From Dipteronia dyeriana (taxonomy: Eukaryota; Streptophyta; Magnoliopsida; Sapindales; Sapindaceae): DNA of 64,000 nt. A program made the translations under genes and the position numbers. Below are positions 56,503 to 64,000 of the stretch, in pieces; position 1 is the first letter of the stretch; every line of letters begins with the position of its first letter. The stretch covers positions 16,446,001-16,510,000 of the forward strand of contig CM065296.1 of assembly GCA_032871835.1 (NCBI GenBank), read 5' to 3'. The notes under the pieces are model-generated. The model had not been told where the DNA came from. It was given only the letters and a program-made list of their open reading frames with translations, and ran no database searches.

Positions 56503-56907
56503 AATAAAACTTATCTCATTATTTAATAGCCAATTATATGAATTACACTATTTTTTAATAAATTAAAAAAATTAGAAACACATAATTATCAGTAGCTATT
56601 ATGCATGTATGATATATCCAAAATATATATTCATATGTGTAGGCACACCTAATCTAAATGACACGTATATGCATGACAATGCTTTTATCATCTCATAATA
56701 AAAAGTATACATGAGTTGACCAAGTACAATGGGTTATTTAACTTATTTTTTATTAAAAAAAACTAATTATAAAAGTTATCCAAGACATTCCTTGGTTTTC
56801 AGGTAATTTCAATATTCTTCAAGTTCTTTTTTGGCTCTTCTTATTTTGGGCTTTTTTCCAAGTCCAACTTGATTGAATATGATATATATATTTTATTATC
56901 ATGACTG
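56503..56907 (-). other. CopK copy 2 leader, middle part
   Basis: AT-rich, no gene. Interpreted as continuation of 37504-38438 past the CopT insertion. The last five bases, GACTG, are the left target duplication of the solo LTR. Confidence 0.45.
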
Positions 56908-58557
56908 TGTTAGAACCCTGTTCACCAGTTACGCAGCGGAAGTAGGTTTTAAATTTTTTAATACAGATCATAATCTGTATCTGTGACCAGTGAACTTGGG
57001 ATCGTAATTATTTTTCGAAACTAAGATATACAATATTTAAACACAGGAAATTGTAATCAATATAATCAAAAGAAGAAAATCTTACCGACGTTTGGAGGCT
57101 CATTCACTTTATGATATGCTCCTGTCTGAACCACTCGATCTTCCTCGCTATCTCCCGGATCTGGTAACTACGTGTGGGAGCGGTCACAGTCTCAGGAACT
57201 TAAATGGAGGATGTAGAGAAATACTTGAAGAAACTCTTTCTTCTCAATTTGGTGTATTGATATCACGCACACAAAAATTACATCTCATGCAAAACTTATA
57301 TTGACAGATGTGGTTCAATCCTTAATATCATAATATATATCTAATATATATTTATATATATATTATCTCACGATTCACACACACTTTTTCTATAACAGGG
57401 CAAGCACTTGAATTTTTTTATAAATTTGTTTTTGCCTAATACCAGTTGTGGTCGTGCGTTTAATATATATATTTATATCTTTTTCTTTTCTTTTCTTTAC
57501 GCAAACACTTGCATTTTTGTATATAATACCAACTCTAATGATTTTTTTTTACTTTTTGTTTGTATCCTATACAAAAACTTATATATGTGCACACACCAAT
57601 TTGCATCCAATGCAATCTCTTGTGTTATTAATTGATATACATCTTTTAATTATCCATTTCAAATATATCTAATATATTAAAAGTGATAATAAGTATTTTA
57701 AATTTAAACTTAAATTCAAATACTTAGATAAATGATTTAGTAAAAATAAAATAATCCTATTATTTTATCTTCACCTAAATCCATATATCAACTAACACCC
57801 TCCAATTAATAGTTAATTAATAATTCATAATTATCAATATAATTAAATAATCTAATTATTTAATTAATTTAACTATTAACATTCATTAATTAAATAATCT
57901 CATTATTCAATTAATTCCCAAATAAACACGTATCACTTTTGTAACACAATTAATTGGACAATCCAATTAATTAACCGTGACCTTTGTTACCTAAATCGAT
58001 CGGGCTATCAAGGGAACCTAATGGACCCACAATATTTTGATCTCCAATAATCCTCGGAATAATTACTCTAGTGTTATTACACTAAAAACCCGAAACTGTA
58101 TTCTCTCAACTGTATACGCTTTTACACAGATAGATACAACTCGGTGTCCATCGATATAGTTATTACATATGGTGTGAACCTCCACAATAGTTCATAATTA
58201 GAGCTGGGTCATAATGTCCATTTATACCCCTCTAATTACATATATCCTTTAAGTACAGTTGATTCTCTAATGGACAATAAATCCTAATTCCTCACGGAAT
58301 TAGAAGAGCGCTCATATTGTCTAAGCCCCGAATCAATCCTTAAGGGAACTACCGTCTACTTCTCACAAGAAGGAATGGATCCCACTATTGTGTAAAAACC
58401 TTCCCAGTCATAAGTCATACCGTAATCCCTACATACAGAGCATATTGATCTGGAACTACATCGGACCTCACCCATGGTATATCAAAGACCACGATCTAAC
58501 CCGAAGGATTCGATAAGACACTCAGGATAAAGATCACCCACATATAGCCATTATTAG

Positions 58558-58599
<42 letters not shown>

Positions 58600-58997
58600 T
58601 CTCATCTATAAACGGATCTTGGTAAGAGATTCATATAGATCATGGCCCATTCCTATATGATCACATCATACAAGGTGCCTCCATTCTCATATCTCCATAT
58701 GAATTATTCAGGATAGAATCACCGTACATTACAGAATGGACCGCAGCTATAGATTATCCATAAATAAAGTACCCAGCTTTATTTGCTATCTATGGACTCT
58801 TTAGATTACACGTCTCTTATTGTATCCATTCGTATATGACACTCATATACACAGTTTAAGATTACATCTGGCAATCTTGGATGTTAAATATATACACAAG
58901 TTTATAAAATAAATAACATAACAAGAATGAATTGAACTTTTTTTTTTTTTTCATAAATCCATTTACAAATTATATCTTTAGGGCGTAATCCCCTACA
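56908..58997 (-). repeat. solo LTR of a further copia family, with GACTG target duplication
   Basis: A 2090-bp unit with TG at 56908 and CA at 58997, flanked by perfect GACTG copies (56903-56907 and 58998-59002). The sequence is LTR-like throughout (start TGTAGGGGATTACGCCC on the minus strand, distantly similar to CopK LTRs) and no internal domain or primer-binding site lies within. This is what remains when the two LTRs of one element recombine. It contains an (AT)18 run at about 58561-58596. Confidence 0.85.
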
Positions 58998-59533
58998 GAC
59001 TGATTTCATGAATCAAACATAAAACCCAAGTGTTGCTCTAACACTTATTAGAGGCCAAAAAATCTAGCCCAAAACCCATTTTGAATTCGGAAACCCTAGG
59101 GTTGCAAATTCATTCCGAATTCAAAACCCTAGAGTTGCAAATTCGAAACCCTAGCGTGTTTGCACGTGGCTGCCTAGCTCCCAGCCATTTCATACGCTGC
59201 GGACTCGCGCTGCCAGTAGCCCTAGTGCACAATAGCTTGTCTTAGCGCACTGCCTGGCGCACGTTTTCGATTTTTCTCTTCCACCTTTCATTTTCTTCAT
59301 CCGATTTCTTCTTACATTTTTTACAATAAAATATATTACAAAAAAATACAACAAAGAATATACTGCAGAAAAGAAAACAAATATTAAAATATTAAAACCT
59401 TTAAAACAAACCTTAAAATCATTGTACAATACAATTAATGATCAACCATATTATAGACATCATACATTCATTAGAAAGTGTCTAAACATACCATACATGC
59501 AAATGAAATAATAAATCAAGGAAAAAGAATGAG
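58998..59533 (-). other. CopK copy 2 leader, distal part
   Basis: No credible gene. It includes three copies of an AAACCCTAG-GTTGCAAATTC motif (about 59090-59150) and a GC-richer patch (59155-59265). No primer-binding site was found, so the join to the LTR remnant is probably a deletion. The ORF at 59190-59429 is not credible. Confidence 0.4.
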
Positions 59534-60128
59534 TGGATTCTACTATTGTGCATAGACCTTTCCAGCCACAAGCCAAACCGCGATTCCAACATACTAAGTT
59601 ATTGACAGGGAATGCAACTTCGCCCACCCATGGTATATAAAAAACTACGATCTAACCAGAATGAGTCGATAAGACACTCAGGATTAAGATCACCCATATA
59701 TAGCCATCATTTGTTGATATATATGAATCTCATTTTGTAACAGATTTTGGTGAGAGATTCATATAGATCATGGCTTAGTCCTATAGGAACACATCATATA
59801 AGGTGCCTCCATTCTCATATCATGATAAGAATAGTCTAGGTGAAGACCACCGTACATTACGGAATGGACCGTAATTGTAGATTAACAACAAATAAAGTAC
59901 CCAACTGTACTTGCTATCTACGGACTCTTTAGATTGCTCATCTCAAACTGAATACCTCTGTATATTACACTCAAATTCTTAGTTAGAGATTACATTTGGC
60001 AATCTTGGATGTTAAGTACACATGTTTTAATTGTATGAGAAAGTTATAAAGAATGAATAAACTACTTTTTTTTATTAATGTTTCATTCACATTTACAAAT
60101 TACAAGTTTTAGGGCATAAACCCCAACA
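59534..60128 (-). repeat. CopK copy 2, 5' LTR remnant
   Basis: LTR start TGTTGGGGTTTATGCCC at 60128 on the minus strand. It matches 30855-31455 of copy 1 and the right part of 33198-33916. The U5 side is deleted at about 59534. Confidence 0.8.
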
Positions 60129-60639
60129 TCCCATTGATACTGGTCACTACTTCTTAAATCTCCTACCAACCTCCCATTAGGTGGAGTAAAGAACTCATGG
60201 TAGGGAAGCCCGTCAACAAAGATCGGGATATCAATGGTGAAAAACCAGCCATTGATCCGTTCAACTGTGATCAGGACCTCACGGCCTTGGACAATAACTG
60301 TTGCCCTGTTGAAAACTAGTGTGGAACAATCACATCATAAAGCTCGCACACTAACTCTATGGTTGCATGGTTAGGAGTCCGTACAAATCCTCCCTAACTC
60401 ATCGTCTCAACAGAACGGGCGACAAAGGTTGCACCAAGGACCTCCAAATTAATTCCCCTTTCCTGGCAAAATATTCTCCATGAAAATCACTTCAGCTTGT
60501 TTGGATAGTCCGGGTTCGAGGCACCTGGAATTGGGTCCGATTGCACATTCTTCTGGTTGGACTTGGAACATTGTCCCATGTTAGTTGTCTTGCCCTTACC
60601 AAAACCCTGCCCAATTTGCTTTGATCTCTTCCTTTGCAT
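60129..60639 (-). pseudogene. second PF20167-like accessory ORF (partial)
   Basis: The ATG at 60639 opens a basic N-terminus (MQRKRSKQIGQGFGKGK), then WRIFCQERGINLE, GGFVRTPNHATIELVCELYD and, after a frameshift, ATVIVQGREVLITVERIN and IPIFVDGLPYHEFFTPPNGR, and it is cut by the CopK LTR. Stops occur near 60485 and 60390. The shared elements with 48583-49636 are the basic start, IFxQERGI(D/N)L, and a later V-R/Q-G block followed by an Asn and aromatic residues. Assignment to the same family is inference from these matches. Confidence 0.55.
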
Positions 60640-61449
60640 TTTAACACAACTAAAGAAAGCAAAATATATAAAAAAATGGGTGAAAAATCGGCCAACAACA
60701 AATTATTCCACTAAAATTTGGCCAAAAGCAAACCAAACCACTTAAAAGTTCCAAAAACTTACAAAAATACAAACTAATCCAATCAACAACAATACTCAAA
60801 ATTGTCAAGAATCCCAGTAAAAATCCACAAAACATCTCCAAAACATCACCAAAGAAATCCATAAGAACCAAGAAGAAAAATGCAAGTAGAGGCTTCAATC
60901 TAGAGTGCAAAATGAAGAATAAAGTAAAGGAATACCATAAATTGAATACCCAACCTTGATTCAACCACTTTGGAGAGAAACTTTTTGATTTTTGGATAAA
61001 GTTAGGGCTTACCGTGTCGAATCACTAGATTTTTGTCTTAATCGACATTTTAGGCTACATTTAAGTTGCTTATACTGAAATCGTCTTGGCCTAAACAACA
61101 GCGTTTGGATAAGTAGACTGATTACTGAAGCAACATGTAAGTCACCTCACAAGTAGACTTGGCCTTATGAATTCTTGAAAGCGTGCAAAGCTACATCACA
61201 GGCGAATTGAGGAAGTGGCATCTCAAGCCGTCTTTCCCTTTGTGATCCAGTTTGCATGCATTTCCCCAAAATTCAAAACTTAGTTCCCTCCACCTGCATA
61301 CTTTAAAAACTTGCAACGACATTTAAAAACCTCTAACTTAAATGGAAAATTCATCATATTGCATCAAATCATAAATTTTTACGGATCAAACTAATCAACT
61401 ATAAAATTCAAACAAAATAAAATGAAATAAGTTAAATATTTACAAAAAT
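60640..61449. other. noncoding part of the Athila-type fragment
   Basis: AT-rich, no domain recognised on either strand. The minus-strand ORF 60650-60964 is low-complexity hydrophobic and not credible as a gene. Confidence 0.4.
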
Positions 61450-61713
61450 TTGGTACCTCCATTGATTCTTGGATTAGTTAGGTTCCTTGAGCAAAACCTT
61501 GGTAATGGGCTCATCACATGGCCCTTGCTTTTTTCAACCTGTGTGAGGCGTAGAACATCCTCACCCAACATCCATTCACTTCTCGTATTTGCTCAAATCC
61601 CCACACATCATTCTTTCTCTTGTCCCTTTTATCCAATTTCCTCTCCTTTTTCGCTTTGAGGGGTTCCTTGACTTTTCTTACGACTCCATATGAGTCTACT
61701 TTATAGATCTCCT
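61450..61713 (-). pseudogene. short ORF after gypsy protease, unknown
   Basis: Minus-strand frame 61717-61514 reads MKEIYKVDSYGVVRKVKEPLKAKKERKLDKRDKR, highly basic, then GFEQIREVNGCWVRMF. It follows the protease directly, where RT is expected, but shows no RT motif. It may be the protease-RT linker of an element whose pol is lost. Function not recognised. Confidence 0.4.
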
Positions 61714-62293
61714 TCATCTTTTTATTGTAGCACCGTGAACCATTTTGGACTTACGTGGCTCCTTCGGAATATCTTTTATTGAAACTTCCCTTATGGGAGA
61801 ATCAATTACCTTGACTCTTAAACATTCTTCAGATAGTGAAGGGCTTTCGATGGCCTTGAACATGTTGAACACAACATTTTCATCTCCAATCCTCAAAGTC
61901 AACTTGTTTTCCTTATGATCAATCAAGGCCCCACTGGTTTTCAAGAATGGTCTCCTGAGGATTAATGGGATCTCAACATCTCCTTCAATTTCAAAAATTA
62001 CAAAATCAATCGAGAAGAAGAGTTTACTCACATTCACAAGCATATCTTCCAAAAATACCCCATGGTTACTTGACTGATCCGTCCACCAACTGTACTGTCA
62101 TGTGGGTCGGCTTCACTTCTCCAACCCCTAACTTTTTAAACACCGAAAAAGGCATCAAATTGTTGCTTGACCCTGAATCAATCAAGGCTTTGGCTAACTC
62201 TGAACTTTCTATCTGTACAAGGAATGGTGAAATTTTTGGGATCATGCAACTTTGGGGGCAACTTGTTTTAGAGTATGGCACTCCATTCTTCAT
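61714..62293 (-). pseudogene. aspartic protease, Athila-type gypsy
   Basis: The frame 62293-62066 holds the catalytic motif ALIDSGSSNNLMPFSVF followed by KLGVGEVKPTHMTVQL. After a stop and a one-base shift near 62060, 62052-61714 continues with EDMLVNVSKLFFSIDFVI, IPLILRRPFLKTSGALID (second conserved motif, normally ILGRPFLAT) and LTLRIGDENVVFNMF. The order and residues are those of the gag-pro boundary of Athila elements. Confidence 0.85.
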
Positions 62294-62594
62294 TTATAGG
62301 CATTGTTTCAAAGTCCTCAAACTTCTTCTTATTGGCTAAAAGCTCCTTCAAGAACTTTACATACTTGGGCATGTGTGACAAAGCTTCGATGAAAAGAATG
62401 TTGATATGAAGCTTTTTAAAGATTTTAGTGAATTTTGCAAAATTTTGAGCATCCTTATGCATTCTCAATCTTCGAGGATAATGAATGTGTAGCACATAAG
62501 CTTTCACTTGTGGTGGAGGAGGAAAATCAAAGGATATGTTGGGTAGATTGTACTTCACCTTTTTTTTTTCAAAGGATGTAGATCCTTCACCACT
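62268..62594 (-). pseudogene. gag C-terminus, Athila-type gypsy
   Basis: 62558-62268 reads YPRRLRMHKDAQNFAKFTKI, FKKLHINILFIEALSHMPKY, VKFLKELLANKKKFEDFE and TMPINEEWSAIL, the conserved peptide just before the protease in Athila gag. Upstream it meets SIRE-type gag at about 62595, where TSGEGSTSFE follows the SIRE residues ALRANSFDSWY. Confidence 0.8.
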
Positions 62595-63650
62595 CGTCTG
62601 GTACCATGAATCGAATGAGTTGGCTCTAAGTGCATATAGTGCAATATAACATTGTCTTATGTCTTTCCTGATCTAAAATTTCTTAATATGATTCTTATTC
62701 CTTCTTTCATTAGCATGCTTTGACTTGTTATTATGCACTTTGACTATATTAGTCACATTTTCAAACAAATCAAATAAATCATTATTAACTTTCTTATGCA
62801 TGGTAGAATGAGGCACAACACAATTTTTCACATGCAAGTCATCAACAACATTTTTCTCAACATGCTTTTCTAAGGTCTTCATAAGTCTAAATCTAGATCC
62901 ATAAATGATTGATTGCCTAGGATCATTCATCAAAGACATATCATACAAATCATTCTCATATTTGCATTTACGAATGTACTCATAGCATCTAAGTCTTATG
63001 TGTCCTATCATATTACAAAAGTGGTAAATAAGTAAGTATTATACCTTCTCACCTTGTTACCTCTTTGATGTCCATTCCTTGATGCTTTGTTCTTTGCATG
63101 AGAAAATTATGATTTTATTTCTTTAATCTTGTTGATATTTTCTTTTGTTACTCATTGTTTATGTTGAGGCATCTCCGGTTGCATCCATGGCTTTAGCGCT
63201 AGAGAGAGTACCTACGTTCACTTTACCGCTAGCTTTGAAAAAAGTAGAATTTTTAGACGAAGGTGTAAACTTTTCATTTACATAACCTAACCCTCTTTTG
63301 TAACTAGGATGCTTGCCAATCTTGATGAGATTTTCTATTTTATTAGCACAAGATGACATTTTACTTATCATCTTATTGAACTCATCAAGCTTGTCACTAA
63401 ACATCTTCTCTTGACTTTCATGCTTACTAATTATAACTCTAAGCTTACTAATTATAACTCTAAGCTTATTTTCAAGTCTCTTAGCATTATCAAGAGAATC
63501 ATCTCTTAGCTCAATTTCATGATTAAAAATTCTTAGTCTTTCATTACAATCTTTCAAATTATTTTCTAGACTAAGAATTTTGTCTATAAGCTCTTTGTTT
63601 TCTTTTAAGCAAAATTCATGAATTTCGTCTAGCTCCTTTTTAACAGACCT
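62595..63650 (-). pseudogene. SIRE-D gag, C-terminal half
   Basis: Coiled coil (63557-63400: LRIFNHEIELRDDSLDNAKR) with a 21-bp tandem duplication at 63423-63464 giving LRVIISK twice in frame, then a Ser-rich linker (KFTPSSKNSTFFKASGK). The zinc knuckle YHFCNMIGHIRLRC has its first Cys replaced by Tyr. It continues NDPRQSIIYGSRFR, LEKHVEKNVVDDLH and ends at the protease junction ALRANSFDSWY. Matches SIRE-A gag closely. Stops near 62672 and 63158. Confidence 0.8.
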
Positions 63651-63654
63651 ATTG

Positions 63655-64000
63655 AAATACTAAAATAAATGTGAAGATTTTTACGTGGTAAAACCTCAAA
63701 AATGAGCAAACATCAACGGGTTGATACCATAACCATCAGTAAATAGTAAATCACTATGATAAATGTAGATACAAACTCAAAAAGTAATCAACATATCACT
63801 CTTCAATCTATCTACACCTACTCTTCCCTTGGTCATAGTAAACTTACTATGCCTACTTCCTATCCATGATGTGCCAAACACACCTATAAGAAGCAACTTC
63901 TCTCTCGTCTATAGGAAAATTTGTTATTTGCCTATCTGAACCCTCCCGATCCTAGACAAGACTTCTTGCTTAGCTATCTGAGTCCTTCTGACTCTAGCTA
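63655..64000 (-). repeat. SIRE-D LTR, partial
   Basis: The complement of the U5-side LTR: TTTTTACGTGGTAAAACCTC at about 63680, GGGTTGATACCATAACCA near 63718, and 44-bp-type units from about 63940. It diverges more from SIRE-A and SIRE-B than these do from each other. Runs off the window. Confidence 0.75.

Larger units (their letters stand above)
33198..60128 (-). mobile_element. CopK copy 2, interrupted by CopT and a solo LTR
   Basis: Minus-strand element with its 3' LTR at 33198-33916, then RNase H, RT, integrase, gag (start 37503) and leader 37504-38438. The leader is cut by the CopT element (38439-56502), resumes at 56503-56907, is cut by a solo LTR (56908-58997) and resumes at 58998-59533, followed by a 5' LTR remnant (59534-60128) starting TGTTGGGGTTTATGCCC. 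Both LTRs have internal or edge deletions and no primer-binding site is seen. The link across the insertions is inferred from orientation, family identity of the two LTRs and clean insertion ends. Confidence 0.65.
60129..62594 (-). mobile_element. Athila-type Ty3/gypsy fragment: gag end, protease, accessory ORF, no RT
   Basis: Minus-strand order: gag C-terminus, protease, short ORF, about 0.8 kb noncoding, then a PF20167-like ORF cut by CopK copy 2. No RT, RNase H or integrase follows the protease, although they would be expected directly after it. It may be a gag-protease-only non-autonomous form or a deleted copy. Confidence 0.65.
62595..64000 (-). mobile_element. SIRE-D: SIRE-type fragment (gag and LTR), continues beyond window
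   Basis: Minus strand: part of an LTR (64000-63655), then gag coiled coil and zinc knuckle to the protease start at about 62595. The LTR end, primer-binding site and gag N-terminus between them are deleted. Truncated within the Athila-type fragment on the left. Confidence 0.75.

Noticed and set aside
57408..57672. Hydrophobic Phe/Tyr-rich ORFs in the solo LTR
   Set aside because: AT-rich LTR sequence with two overlapping frames and no homologous feature.
61965..62339. 124-codon plus-strand ORF
   Set aside because: Antisense shadow of the gypsy protease, whose conserved motifs are on the minus strand.
1..64000. tRNA or rRNA genes
   Set aside because: Only primer-binding sites complementary to initiator tRNA-Met were seen; no cloverleaf or rRNA sequence was recognised by eye.

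Overview
This is nuclear plant DNA, almost certainly from a eudicot, and it appears to be deep repetitive heterochromatin. Every recognisable coding stretch comes from LTR retrotransposons: Ty1/copia of the SIRE type and two other copia families, and Ty3/gypsy of the Tat and Athila types. All are AT-rich and broken by stops and frameshifts. I see no host gene, tRNA, rRNA or CRISPR array. Family names used here are local: SIRE-A to SIRE-D are the SIRE-type copies, CopT is a Tork/TNT1-like copia family, and CopK is a third copia family whose LTR begins TGTTGGGGTTTATGCCC.

Left part, 1-28087. A decayed Tat-type gypsy element (gag remnant, protease, RT, RNase H, a second archaeal-type RNase H, integrase, a 99-bp tandem array and an antisense ORF remnant) runs from the window edge to about 6298. 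It abuts SIRE-A (minus strand, 6299-28087). The 3' LTR of SIRE-A is split by a CopT fragment (6682-9898) with the odd order pol end, LTR, primer-binding site. Its 5' LTR is split by SIRE-B (plus strand, 16240-26009), which has a perfect TAAGT target duplication. SIRE-A keeps RT-RNase H but has lost protease and most of integrase. SIRE-B has gag only and no pol.

Middle and right part, 28088-60128. After a 1.5-kb unassigned stretch come a truncated CopK copy (29624-33197) and a second CopK copy whose two ends lie at 33198 and 60128. The second copy is so far apart because a CopT element (38439-56502) sits in its leader. SIRE-C (plus, 42320-51359, target duplication CCATC) sits inside the RT gene of that CopT element, and a solo LTR (56908-58997, target duplication GACTG) lies in the rest of the CopK leader. 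That is three levels of nesting that can be read directly from target duplications and matching split ends.

Right edge, 60129-64000: an Athila-type gypsy gag-protease fragment with no RT, joined to a SIRE-type gag/LTR fragment (SIRE-D).

Most notable: SIRE-C lacks pol but carries an additional ORF (48583-49636) inserted in a 3' noncoding block that SIRE-B has without it. The ORF resembles the plant 'putative transposon protein' family (Pfam PF20167 type, from memory). A second, similar ORF (60129-60639) lies downstream of protease in the unrelated Athila-type fragment. Two retrotransposon superfamilies in one window thus seem to carry the same accessory gene. SIRE-B and SIRE-C also share a gag tail that replaces pol, which suggests a lineage of gag-only elements depending on pol supplied by relatives such as SIRE-A.
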